64,000 nucleotides of DNA from Candidula unifasciata (GCA_905116865.2 CAJHNH020000713.1:567475-631474), one strand, 5' to 3'; positions 53,122 to 63,579 are shown, numbered from the stretch's first letter. A program made the numbers and translations. Notes: generated by a model from the sequence alone, not told the origin.

Positions 53122-53514
53122 GGGTGCGTGGTCTCGAGGTATGGTGTCCGCCTTGGGTGCTAGACGTTCTGGATTTAATCCCCGGTAAGGGTTGGGGTTT
53201 TTTCACGTGGACTTGGACTTCTAGTAATTCTCCCTGGTCTGAGTAGTGAGATGGGATGATAGTGTGCATTGTTGCACGCGTAAAGAATCCCTTGGCAGTT
53301 GGGAATTGAAAAGAGTAATCTAACGGCGCTGTCCGAGCAAAAATTTAGAGTTAAAAATCTACCTAAAGTATTTCAGGATCCTTGCCGGTGCTACAGAGCC
53401 TGTGCACTGTGCTGAGCTTCTTTGGACTCAGACTTAACTTAGAAGAAGAAAGGAGAACTTTTGGGTTACTACACGTGTGCCATGATGTTGATCAGTTGTT
53501 CAAACCTCAAAGAT
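53122..53514 (+). repeat. SINE family A copy with 9 bp target duplication
   Basis: The family A series is complete (GGTCTCGAGGTATGGTGTCC, TTCACGTGGACTTGGAC, GCATTGTTGCACGCG, TTGATCAGTTGTTCAAAC). GATCAGTGA occurs at 53113-53121 and 53515-53523. A GATGAT microsatellite follows. Confidence 0.88.
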
Positions 53515-53524
53515 GATCAGTGAT

Positions 53525-54035
53525 GATGATGATGATGATGATAGTGAACAAATTCCACATTCATTTTTCCTTAAAACTTTATTCATATTAAACATAGATA
53601 ACATTTAACATGCTTTTATATATATTTATAAAACAGTCAGATAAGAAATATCATACAGAACAAAGTCTAATATGAAACAGTTGTATAGCATTTGAATACT
53701 GAGAATGAGTCATAGTGTAAAATCAGTTACGTGTATAAACATCATATACACATGTCATTTTAAGGCTTTTTTCTGTTCACCCGGTGATAGATAGATCAGT
53801 TTTGTTTAGTCTTTCCTATTGTACCCATTCATCTAGAAATACCTTACTTTAGACCTTTTTTTTTTTTTTTTAGTTTAGTCTTTCTGAATGCTCCAGTTCT
53901 TGTAGAAATACCTTTTAGTTTAATCTTTCCCACAAAATGCACGAGTATAGAAATAACTTACAGTTAAGTATTTTTTTTTATAAAATTGTATCCATGATAC
54001 CTCATAGTTTAATTTTGTACATACTCTACCCATGA
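53525..54035. other. Unassigned AT-rich sequence
   Basis: No gene is seen. On the minus strand, AATAAA at 53578-53583 follows AT-rich sequence and could be a distant poly(A) signal for the minus-strand gene ending at 57513; nothing else supports this. Confidence 0.35.
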
Positions 54036-54039
54036 GTTA

Positions 54040-54235
54040 GGAGCAGCTGACCAAGTGGTTAGAAAGCTGATTTCTCATGCAGGAGTCTGTGGTTCAATTC
54101 CTTGGTTAAGTGATAGAAGTTATTTTGTGTTGGAGGACAAAAATAAGAATATAACCTGGGAAGTGTGTGGTGGCTGCACTAGCCATGAGATTTTAAATCC
54201 TCAGACTCAATACACCCCCATTCTTTTTCTACATT
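54040..54235 (+). repeat. SINE family F copy
   Basis: The head GCTGACCAAGTGGTTAGAAA with B box TGGTTCAATTCC is followed by GCACTAGCCATG and AAATCCTCAGACTC, in the order of 13600-13806 (minus). Confidence 0.72.
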
Positions 54236-54399
54236 TCTATCCCTGGGAGTAGAAATACCTTAGTTATATCTTTCTAATTCTACCCGTGTGCAAACCTTAC
54301 AGTTAAGTCTTTCTGATTCTAGCAAGAAATGAAAACATAAATTGGTTTAATCTTTCTAATTTATATTCTATTCTAGTTTCTTTCTAATTAGCCATATAT

Positions 54400-54765
54400 G
54401 TAGAAATACCTTAAAGTTTAGTCTGTCTAATTCTAGCCTTACATGTAGAAATACCTTAAAGTTTAGTCTAACTCTAGCCATTTGTGTAGAGATACCTTAA
54501 AGTTTCTGTCTAATTCTAGCCATGTGTGTAGAAATACCTTCAAGTTTAGTCAGTCTAATTCTAGCCTTACATGTAGAAATACCTTAAAGTTTAGTATGTC
54601 TAACTCTAGCCATATGTGTAGAGATACCTTAAAGTTTCTGTCTAATTCTAGCCATGTGTGTAGAAATACCTTTAAGTTTAGTCTGTCTAATTCTAGCCTT
54701 ACATGTAGAAATACCTTAAAATGTATGTCTAATTCTAGCCATGTATGTGGTGATACCTTTTAGTT
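54400..54765. repeat. 45 bp tandem repeat, about 8 copies
   Basis: Units combine TAGCCATGTGTGTAGAAATA, CCTTAAAGTTTAGTCTGTCT and AATTC, alternating between full and shorter forms. Related but diverged units extend left to about 53810. Confidence 0.9.
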
Positions 54766-54784
54766 TAGTTTTTCATATTCTATA

Positions 54785-55540
54785 CAGATAGCATACATTT
54801 TGAGGCAATAATCAGAAGGTAATCTGCAGCTGTCAACTTTCAGGAAACAAATATTATCTCCATCACAGAGACAATGAAAGACATACTTTTTGAGTCAACA
54901 ATGTAAATATTTGGCAAATGAAGGCAAAAAAACAGCACAGGCATAAAGACTTAATATAGAAACTTGTAGAAAAAAAAGTGAGAAACATACTGTGGGTTTG
55001 AAAATGTCATTCAGATAAGTAAAAACATGCATTCGCTATTAAAATACATCTTGCAAAAGCCGCAATCAATGTTGATCCCAAAAACAAACTCATACAAACT
55101 GTTTTTGAATTGCAGCCATGCAAAATTTTTAAGACAAGTGTTATTAGAATTGTAGCCAAGCCACCTGCGAACAATCAAGAAACATAAATCTATTTGTTCT
55201 GCCTTGATCATTGTAGCACTTTTCAATGTACCACTGGTGCAGACTGAGTAGCCACACACACAAAACAAGTCTACATCAGTACAACAATGGAATATTCAGA
55301 TTTCCAGTTCAGCCACACACAGGGCAAATGTGCTATTGCTAAGGCACTTAAGTTTTTCTGCTACCAAAAATAAACTACTGATTAAGAAAACACAGTTGTG
55401 TACAAGTTTTTCATTCTAACTGAAATGCCAGTTGCAAACACAGTCAGGTACAAGTCTTTTCTTCTAATTGAAATGCCAGTTGCATTATGTTCATATATGT
55501 TGCTAATGTCAGTGAATGAAGAAGGGAATAGTCATTCACC
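54785..55540. other. No gene recognised
   Basis: A low-complexity duplicate (TTCTAACTGAAATGCCAGTTGCA at 55414 and 55463) is present. No coding evidence. Confidence 0.45.
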
Positions 55541-55544
55541 TGAA

Positions 55545-56200
55545 AGTGTATTATCATCATCATCATCTTGTCATGATGTTTTATGTCTTATAGGGCTCGC
55601 AGTTGAGTCTTCCATTCTATTATAATTACTCAGTCGCTCCTCTTCTACCTTGGGGTGTAGAGGTTTGCCAGAGAGATCACCAGACTTGTAGCAGTTTTCC
55701 TTTTGGCTTTGTTCAATTCTAGTCCTCTATCAGTAAGGGAATGTCAGCTCTTGTCTTCCCAGTGGACCCTCGGTCGCCCTGGAGGTCTGGTTCTTAGGCT
55801 CCCTTGGCTGTCATGGTGGCTGATTTTCTCCCATTTTGCATGCATGTCCAAACCATCGTAACGGTGACTGATCCACTCGAGTTTGTAAGGCCTGGGTTTC
55901 AGGATCCTGACATATTGTCTGATCGTGAACTTTGCCCCTTCTTGTCACCTGGACCACCTCTCTCAGATATCTCATTTCTAAGGCCTGAAGCTGGATTCTG
56001 TGAGCAGTTGTCAATGCTCATGACTCACACCCATAGGACAGGACTGGCATCCATTCCATTCTATTCTGTACAATCCTTTCCATGACATGAATCCAAACCA
56101 GTCCAGCACTCCTGTTCACTTAAGTATTTCTCTTGTATGTCCCCATTTGTTCAGTCTGTTTCTCATTGCAGTGCCTGTTTGGTGATTCTCTGTCTGCTTC
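55545..56200 (-). pseudogene. LINE ORF2 C-terminus
   Basis: The minus strand reads RIQLQALEMRYLREVVQVTR, RGKVHDQTI and QSPLRWFGHACKMGENQPP (55811-56000), the tail motif series LExRxLRxVxGVTRRDRVRN...LRWFGHVxRM. The plus-strand ATCATCATCATC at 55551 marks its 3-prime (GAT)n tail. Confidence 0.82.
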
Positions 56201-56439
56201 TCGGTATGAGGTGAACAACATACTGTCCACTTACTACTGATAGCAGTAGCATATCACCCCAACAGAACTGCCATCAATCCGCTGTCCTCAAATTTGATGC
56301 CACAGTCAACCACTGATGAAGAGATTATTGACATTCTATGAAATATTTTACCCAACCTGACTGCCATTGTTTAAAATGCCTTTATATCTTCTGCCAAAGT
56401 CAGTCACTGATTAAAAAAAACAGTAATTTCATCAACCAT

Positions 56440-57020
56440 GTATCATCATCATCACGTGCCCTGCCGACTGGCGTAGGTGTTCATGCATCTCCACAGATCT
56501 CGCCCCTTGTTCTCTGGATCAGTTCCACCAATGATATCCCTCCATTGTCCATGCTACCATCACAGTCCATCCATCATCATCTCTCTTGGTCTGCCTCTCC
56601 CATTTCTACCGGTTATCTTCCCAAGTCATTACAACATTCTCCATAGCCTCTCCCCCTCATCATATGCCCAAAGAACAATGCTTTTCTTTTCCTTACAGCT
56701 GTATATGTTGATCTGCTTTCATTAACTTCCTTCTAGCAATCCTCATTAGCTACTCCGGCAGTCCAAGGGATTCTTAACATATGTCTGAAAAATTACATCT
56801 CCGTCACCTTCAAGGTCTTTCAAATTTATGCATTCAGATTCCATGATTCACACAGCAATATAGGTTCTACATAACATTTCAGTACTCTCTTTCGGACAAC
56901 CAAAGAGAGGGACCTGTTGCACAAGATGTTCTTCATTCTGTGAAATGCAGCCTTAGCCTGGCATATTCTGCTCTTAATTTCTGACATGTATCAACCCAAG
57001 TGAATTGCCAACATTTCCCT
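56440..57020 (-). pseudogene. LINE ORF2 tail
   Basis: On the minus strand, KITGRNGRGRPREMMMDGL-like sequence (56560-56620) is a LINE tail. Its plus-strand start ATCATCATCACGTGCCCTGC resembles the border of the nested copy at 47562. Repeated CCAAAGTCAGTCACTGAT blocks follow on the right (to 57340). Confidence 0.6.
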
Positions 57021-57359
57021 GGCTATATTATCTTCTACCAAAGTCAGTCACTGATTAAAAAAAACCAAAAAAAAAAGTAATTTAATCTAACATGTATCAT
57101 CCCTACTGAACTGCCATCATTTAACCGCTTTCATATATTCTGCCAGAGTCAGTCACTGATGAAAAATAGTAACTTAATCAAATGAGTATCACCCCAACTA
57201 AATTGCCATTATTTCATTGTCTTAATACCTTCTGCCAGAGTCAGTCACGGATGAAAAAAACTAAGTAATTTAATCTAACATGTATCACCATAAATGAATT
57301 GTCTTGTTCCACTGCCATGATATCTACCACCACAGTTGGTCACCGATGAAGAAAACATT

Positions 57360-57490
57360 CATTTACTTTACTCGAGACATTTCCACACGTGGTCAGTCTT
57401 CTTTAGGAGCCAATGAACAGAAGATATGCTATTAGTACCAGTTGCAACTGATTAAAAGCCAGTCTATGTTTTACCCTCAGTGCTGAATAT
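57360..57490 (-). mobile_element. LINE 3-prime-end fragment
   Basis: Shares GACATTTCCACACGTG, AGTACCAGTTGCAACTG and CCTCAGTGCTGAATATCTT with 42930-43620. It lies just downstream of the stop codon of the minus-strand gene, so it may be part of its 3-prime UTR. Confidence 0.5.
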
Positions 57491-57512
57491 CTTTCATTTA
57501 CTTTACAATATT

Positions 57513-58144
57513 TCACCCTTGTTGAATTGCCACTGTTCCACCGTTATCATTCTGTGGCACATAATTTGGCGACTGCTGATTCTGTCTCTGCAAGAGTCGT
57601 GTTCTTTCATTAGCCATCTCATCATTACATCCTCTACTGAACCTCGTGATAATGATTCTCTTTCTACGCAAGAAGCAATATACCGAAGTCAGCGTTACAA
57701 AAATGCACACCAATGGCAAAATACCAAACAGGCACACCCAAAAGACCACCCGTGCTTGGCAACTTGTGCTGAGGGTGTCGCGGAAGCTGTCGGAGTCTGG
57801 ACCACCAAATTTTACAACCACATCTTTGGTTGACCCCCAAGGAAGTGTGAAAATGCAGCTGGAGGAGTTGACAATATAGCAAGTTTTTTCTGCATCAGAC
57901 AAATCAAAATGAGTTCTTGAAATCATGCCACTTAACAAGATGCCCAAGGAAAGCAGGCGTGGTCTTGAATCTGGACGACCATTAAATACAAACAAGAAAT
58001 ATCGGTCATCACGTGTGATTTTATGGTACAGCCTGGGAAGTTGTCTTGCATGATCACAGACGGCATCATCACGAATATGCACACGTCTGAGGACACAGTC
58101 ACTGCAATAAATGTTTCGTCTCCATCTGTAGAAGTTCTTGTCAC
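57513..58144 (-). CDS. Membrane-protein last exon (ectodomain, TM, tail)
   Basis: The minus-strand acceptor is TTGGACTTCCAG. The 632 nt start by completing a glycine codon and give DKNFYRWRRNIYCSDCVLRR, a central region with RYFLFVFNGRPDSRPRLLSL and IFTLPWGSTKDVVVKFGG, the transmembrane helix at about residues 130-155, then ITRFSRGCNDEMANERTRLL and a Q/N-rich end QQSPNYVPQNDNGGTVAIQQ before G and TGA. The open length and the hydrophobic helix with basic cytosolic flank are strong evidence for a real gene. Confidence 0.8.
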
Positions 58145-61100
58145 CTGGAAGTCCAACAACGTAAAAGTTAACAAGCAGTTACGGTAATATAAAAAAGTGT
58201 GGCTTCATTTTTGTTTTTTAAATATTCTAATTGCTTTGAGAAATCACAAGAGCCAAAAACATGCTTGGGTTGGTTTTGCAGTGGATACACTACAAATTTT
58301 TCTTTTTCTTTTTTTTTTCAAATTACTTTGTGTGTATTGTTACTGCTGAAGTAAATATGATTTCGGTTGTCTACTCTTGCTGTTATCCTAAAGTTGCCAA
58401 CTTTGCCTTATAGGAGTCTGTGTGACAAAGTGATTAAGTGGTTTGCCTCGCGTTCTGAAAGTCGTAGGTTAATTTTGCAGCTGCGTAGTTCAGTTTGCGA
58501 GTGCATTTTTAATGGAGATCTTTCAGTATCATCCTCGCAGCTAGGAGGTGCTTTGGGCAACACTCTTGGCAGGTGGCTAGCTATGGCAGGTGGCTAGCTG
58601 TTCAGTGAAGAGAAACTGAGCCATATCAGATAAAACCCGGTGCAATGAAGTCAATCCTCACTTTGATCTTAGCCAAAAGGCCGAGAAGCGATAATATACA
58701 ATTCTAACTTCGTTCTTCTTAGGACGAATTTTTTTGTCATTTGAAGCCCTACTCTGGCTTTTGCCAGGGGCCGCAATATAGGCAGGCCATATATATGGCC
58801 AAATGTCTGAACGCGGTTTCTGGGACCTCTCCACGGCGGTCCTCATCCACATGGTGGCACTTTGTGTCGTCGGGTGTTTGTCGTTTGTGTGATGTCTTGG
58901 TGGGGTAGAAAGTCAGTTCAGTCAGTCAATCCTCTTAACTTTAATTTTAGCTTTTACCCTAAAGCTGCTGAGCTGTTTACTCTTGCTGTTGTCTTCCTAA
59001 AGCTGTTTAGTGGGCTGCTTCGCTGTTACCCTAAAGCTGTTTAGTGGGCTGCTTCACTGTTACCCTAAAGCTGTTTAGCGGGCTGCTTCACTGTTACCCT
59101 AAAGCTGTTTAGTTGGCTGCTTCACTGTTACCCTAAAGCTGTTTAGTTGGCTGCTTCACTGTTACCCTAAAGCTGTTTAGTTGGCTGCTTCACTGTTACC
59201 CTAAAGCTGTTTAGTTGGCTGCTTCACTGTTACCCTAAAGCTGTTTAGTTGGCTGCTTCACTGTTACCCTAAAGCTGTTTAGTTGGCTGCTTCATTGTTA
59301 CCTTAAAGCTATTTAGTTGTCATCCTAAAGCTGTTTAGTGAGCTGCTTTGCTTTGTTTTTTCCCATCCCATGGTGCTGGTGCCTTGTCGTGGAGGGTGGC
59401 TTGAGTACCCTAATGACTCTCTGAGCTATGCCGGCAGGGGACTTGTTCCCCTGGCAGGTTTAACCATGCCAAACAGATCTTGAGAAGAAAAGTCAGACCA
59501 AACTAGCACCCTGGTCCTTCAGGTTGGGGGTTGGGCAAAGGATTGACAATCCATTACCGTAAAAAACACTTTGTTACAGAAAAAAGAATAAGTGAAATCA
59601 TTGAACCAGTTGAAAGAAGAGAAGCTTGCCAGATATTTGATGAAATGACGGCTGGGGATCAAAGCTGAAAGGAAGGCTAACAGCCCGACAGTGAATTTTC
59701 TTTCTACCCAAAACACCCTAAGTGTTGGATGTGAGAACATTGTTTCAAACTGGAAAAGTTGAACAAGTTCTTCATGAGATACACCTACCCAATATATATA
59801 TTTTAGGAATTACAGAAGCATGTTGGACAGGGACAGGAAAAAGAAACCTCAATACAGACAACAACATAATCTGGCCAGGTAGAGCTGATAAACAACATAA
59901 TCTGGCCAGGTAGAGCTGATAAACAACATAATCTGGCCAGGTAGAGCTGATAAACAACAGACTGAATGAGTCGCATTAATAATTAAAAAGGGGCTCAACA
60001 ACAAACAATCTTATAGAATGGAAGCCTGGAAGTGAACGACTTTTGTATGCCAGGTTTAATTCTACAATTGCAAAATTATCTGTCTTGGTCTATTACGAAC
60101 CAACAGAGGGTGCAGAAGAGGAGACAAAAGACAGCTTTTACGACAGTCTACAAACAGTAGTAGAAGACATCCCAAAGCAGGATGTAATATTAATGGTGCT
60201 CCGGTAGGAAAGGACAAGGCAGGGAGGAAGAGAACAATGGGAAAACATGGAACAGGGAAAATGACCAACAACGGAGAGATTATGTGACTTCAGCCAATCT
60301 AATGACCTAATAATTGGAGGAACAATCTTCCCTCATAAAACAATTCATAAGGTCACATGGAAATCTCCAGATAGACACATGGAAAACCAAATTGAGAATA
60401 ATCTTATAAATGGAAAACAGAGGCATTCCTTGCAAGACGTCAGAATACGTAGATCAGTGGATATAGGGAGTGACCATAATTTACTTATAGGAAAAATCAG
60501 GTTAAAACTAAGGAAAGCTAAAATAGGAGATCAAAACCCGCACCGATATGATGTAGGAAAATTGCAGGACACACATATCAAACAGCAATTCAAGATAGAA
60601 CTCAAATACAGATTCAGCATTTTACAAGAAGAAACAGAAATGGTATTCGACAAATATAATGAAGCAGTCAAATTAGCAGGGCAGAAAATAATAGGATATA
60701 GGCGGCTAAAGAAAGAGGAGTGGATTTCCCAATCAACGTGGGAGAAAATAGCACAGCAGAAAGATAATAAAAGACAAATGTTAGATGCAAAATCAGCCAG
60801 ATTTAAAAAAAAATTTCTAAAGAATATGCTCTAGGGAACAATGAGGTTAAAGCAGAAGCGAAAGCAGATAAACTTTCATATATTGGAAAACTAGTAACAA
60901 AAGTAGCAAATAAGCAGTACATCAAAATATTGTACAACATAACTAAGAAGCCGAAAGGAAATGTGGTATCGCACCAAAATTTGCCTTTAAAAACAAAGAG
61001 TGGGAAAATGATTACAGCCGAGAAATAAAAATTAGAAAGGTGGAAAGAACACTTCCAGTAATTACTAAACTGTCCAGACCCACCTGTGCTTGCTGATAAC

Positions 61101-63087
61101 ATGAGGCTTAGGAAGACCTACAGATAAGCCTAGAGCCTTTTTCAGAGGCAGAGGTTAGGGAGGCGATTAAAGCTCAAAAGGTTAACAGAGCCCCTGGGTG
61201 TGATGGAATCTGCCCAGAAATGCTGAAAGTGGAGGTAATTGAAATGCCAAAACTACTGTGAAAGATTTTTCAAGAAATCCGAAACAAAGAAGAAATCCCA
61301 TAGGAGTGGAAAAAGGGTATTATTACTAAATTACCAAAAAAAGGAGATTAAGGAAACTGTAACAACTGGAGAGGTATCTAATTATTTGACGCAGTGTTAA
61401 GATGTGATCAATACATGATTTCCCCTTTCTGAATACTGCTTGCTCTTTCTTTATTATACTATCAAGTGCTTGAGTCATTCTTTTAAGAATTATCTGGCTA
61501 AAGATTTTACTAGTTACTGATACTAATGTAACAAAGTAACAAATGGAATAGTGCAGTTTATATGACCTTTGTGGATTTTGAAAAAGTCTTTGATAGCCTG
61601 CATAGGGAATCACTATGGAAGTTTTTGCGTCACTTGGTGTACCACAGAAAATAGTAAATTTGATCAAAGCTATTTACATAGAGTTTCAATGCAAGATAGT
61701 TTGTGATAATTATACAGCAGAAAGTTTCTTTATCAACACAGGATTCAGACAGGGATGCATACTATCCCTATTTTTGTTCAAGTGGCCACTGACTGGCTGA
61801 TAAAGGAAGCTACACGAGATAGAAAAAGAGGCATCAGGTGGTCACTGACATCTGGTTGAAAGGATGTGGACTATGCAGACGACATCTGCCTTATATCCAG
61901 CCCTCATGTGGACACTCAGCAAAAAATGTAAAAACTTTCAACAACAGCCCTTAAGAAAAGACTCAAAATAACACTAGTAAAACTAAAGTAATGAGAAATA
62001 ATTACAAAACAGAAAATCCAATCATCTTAACTTTGAGTCCCAGGGAACGCATCATACGTTCATAGGTTCTTACCTAGAAGCCCACTGAAGGCATGATGTG
62101 TTGATTTTAGTCTCTATTTACTACCCATTAGGCCTGTGATGCTAAACCCCCTGGGACTCACGGAGTTAAATAATGAAGCAATAGAGGAAGTTACAGAATT
62201 TATATACTTCGGAAGTAAAGTTACTCCAGATGGAGATTTTGAAAAAGATGTAACATCAAGAACAAAAAAAGCAAATCAAGCATTTGCCATGCTTAACAAT
62301 ATATGGAAGTCAAAGGGATTTAGTTTGAAGAACAGGTACCTGTATTAAAATTTACTGAAGACGGGAATTTCGTTTTCTCCAGACCAGGGTTTCCATGTCA
62401 ACCTAGTCTAAAACTGATATCAGGAAATGTTTTGGAAAATAAAGGCACTAATATCATTTATTCAATGTTGAATGGGCTAGAAAAATATGAGCAACACACA
62501 CACACAGCACCCACCAAGTGGGTTCTAGGTCCCATTTTGTGGGGAAAATATGAAGAGACCCACTGACCTCACCATTGAAACAAGCATGCATTAAAAGTTG
62601 ACTAATCAGGGTGTTTTCTTTGCAGCTGGATTGCATCTGTCTGAGAGGTGAGGGACACAAGTCTACACACATAAAAGACAGATGTATAAACCCAATGTGC
62701 ACACAAAACATAAGTTCTGCAACAAGACCAAAGTCTAGAAATGCATGAACAGCCAGAGCTTCCTGCCAGCGATTATAGCCATTCAGTGGTAAGCTTTTCC
62801 TTTCACTGTTTCTCTTTTCCTTTGCCTCTTCATCCCTTCCTCTCCCACCTACACTTATTCACACACTTCCCCTCGCACTCACCCTGAATGAGCATAATTT
62901 CAGCCCTTGAATACACAGAGCCTCCTCTTCTACATGCAGTCACATTGACTGTCGACTGCTGCAGCAGGAACTTGTGCACAACATTAAACTCTCTGTAGGG
63001 AAGCTGGTGGATATTCACAGGAACATGTTCAACAGCAGTTGCATTCACTGTAGCAGCACTGGGTAGGAGGAAAACCTGGCCTGCTCC
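57513..63087 (-). CDS. Single-pass membrane protein, C-terminal part, family unknown
   Basis: Two exons, 63087-62883 and 58144-57513, join in phase 1 with AG acceptors and a GTGAGT donor to give 278 codons and a TGA stop. The deduced C-terminal part has an ectodomain with sequons NAT, NVT and NSS and several cysteines, then one transmembrane helix (VVFWVCLFGILPLVCIFVTL), a basic stop-transfer RRKR and a tail of about 50 residues containing ERTRLLQ, which fits an acidic dileucine sorting signal. This suggests a type I protein of the endosome, lysosome or plasma membrane. I do not recognise the family. The signal peptide and first exons must lie beyond 63100, probably outside the window. The 4.7 kb intron contains a LINE, a U2-like fragment and a minisatellite. 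Confidence 0.75.
58380..58620 (+). repeat. Possible tRNA-headed SINE copy
   Basis: TGTGACAAAGTGATTAAGTG and AAAGTCGTAGGTTAATTTTG resemble the A and B box regions of the heads of SINE families F and B. The duplicated GGCAGGTGGCTAGCT lies near its end. Confidence 0.35.
58623..58692 (-). ncRNA. U2 snRNA-like 5-prime fragment (pseudogene)
   Basis: On the minus strand, bases 58692 down to 58665 read ATCGCTTCTCGGCCTTTTGG then CTAAGATCAA, which is the invariant start of U2 snRNA. About 30 bases further on, TTTATCTGATATGG again matches U2 (TTTAATATCTGATATG) at nearly the right spacing. The branch-site-pairing GTAGTA between them is replaced by GAGGAT, and the Sm site and 3-prime domain are absent. 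It is therefore a truncated, altered copy and unlikely to work in splicing. Confidence 0.65.
58960..59345. repeat. 34 bp tandem repeat, about 9 copies
   Basis: The unit CTGTTTAGTTGGCTGCTTCA plus CTGTTACCCTAAAG repeats nearly perfectly in the middle and diverges at both ends. Confidence 0.95.
59858..59955. repeat. 31 bp tandem triplication inside the LINE
   Basis: CAACATAATCTGGCCAGGTA plus GAGCTGATAAA occurs three times. Because 31 is not a multiple of 3, it breaks the endonuclease frame after NIIWPGRADK. Confidence 0.95.
61380..61538 (-). other. Inverted segment of the LINE reverse transcriptase
   Basis: The plus strand ends its RT reading at GNCNNWRGI (about 61378) and resumes at WNSAVYMTFVDFEK (61543). 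Between them the coding sense is on the minus strand: VSVTSKIFSQIILKRMTQAL and EQAVFRKGKSCIDHILTLRQ, which are exactly the RT residues expected at that place. Confidence 0.85.
62031..62165. mobile_element. TTAA-flanked MITE, copy 2
   Basis: TTAA lies at 62027-62030 and 62166-62169. The ends CTTTGAGTCCCAGGGAACGC and the complement of CCCCCTGGGACTCACGGAG are inverted. The 135-base element interrupts the LINE frame between NPII and NEAIEEVTEF. TTAA targets and such termini fit the piggyBac superfamily. Confidence 0.88.
62375..62465 (+). repeat. SINE family B fragment
   Basis: GTTTCCATGTCAACCTAGTC, TAAAACTGATATCAGG and GTTTTGGAAAATAAAGGCAC follow the family B order. Confidence 0.55.
62490..62790 (+). 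repeat. SINE family D copy
   Basis: CCACCAAGTGGGTTCTAGGT, GGATTGCATCTGTCTGAGAG, AAGTCTACACACATAAAAGA and ACATAAGTTCTGCAAC follow the family D order. It ends about 90 bases from the membrane-protein exon. Confidence 0.78.
62883..63087 (-). CDS. Membrane-protein exon (ectodomain)
   Basis: The minus-strand acceptor is GGTTTCTTTACAG and the donor GTGAGT. The 205 nt encode GAGQVFLLPSAATVNATAVE, then a hydrophilic stretch, then VNVTACRRGGSVYSRAEIML, ending one base into the next codon. It contains two N-glycosylation sequons and no stop. It enters in phase 0, so another coding exon should precede it. Confidence 0.72.
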
Positions 63088-63157
63088 CTGTAAAGAAACC
63101 TGTTTGAGACAGCAGATAAAATGTAATTCACATAATCTCATTGTAAGAAGTTTCAGG

Positions 63158-63545
63158 TTTGAACAACGGATCAACATCATGGCACATGGGTAGTAACCCA
63201 TATGTTCTCCGTTCTTTCTTCTAACTCAAGGCTGTCTGAAGAAGCTCAGCACAGTGCATAGGCTCTGTAGCACCGGCGAGAATGCTGAAATACTTTGGGT
63301 AGATTTTTAACTCCAAATTTTGCCCGGGCAGTGCTACTTTTTTTAGGCTACTTTTTTTTCGATTTCCAATTGACAAGGGATTTTTTACGTGCGCAACAAT
63401 GCACACGGGCGTCCGATCTCACTACCCAGAAATCAGGGAAAATACTAGAAGTCCAAGTCTGCGTGAAAAAATCCCAGCCCTTACAGGGGATTAACCTCGG
63501 AAACTCTAGCACTCAAGGCGGACACCATGCCTCGAGACCATGCAG
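63158..63545 (-). repeat. SINE family A copy
   Basis: The plus strand starts TTTGAACAACGGATCAACAT and ends with GGCGGACACCATGCCTCGAG, the full reverse complement of family A, with a B-box complement GGGATTAACCTCGG. It lies in the intron upstream of the membrane-protein exon. Confidence 0.88.
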
Positions 63546-63579
63546 CCCCCCACCTCCATCTCATTGCAAGAAAAGAGCA

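Larger units (their letters stand above)
59722..62345 (+). pseudogene. Nearly complete LINE: endonuclease plus reverse transcriptase, decayed
   Basis: In order on the plus strand: the endonuclease start (LDVRTLFQTGKVEQVLHEIH, GITEACWTGTGK), a middle part (LYARFNSTIAKLSVLVYYEP, KVTWKSPDRHMENQI) and its end DIGSDHNLLIGKIRLKLRKA with the catalytic SDH (60450-60530). The linker follows, then RT with NRAPGCDGICPEML-like sequence (61180), TFVDFEKVFDSLHRESLW (61563-61620), TGFRQGCILSLFLF and VDYADDICLIS (about 61870), and IEEVTEFIYFGSKVTPDGD (62175-62240). It is a craniofacial-development-protein-2-like endonuclease/RT LINE. Stops, a 31 bp triplication, an internal inversion and a MITE insertion disable it. 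It is antisense within the membrane-protein intron. Confidence 0.88.
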
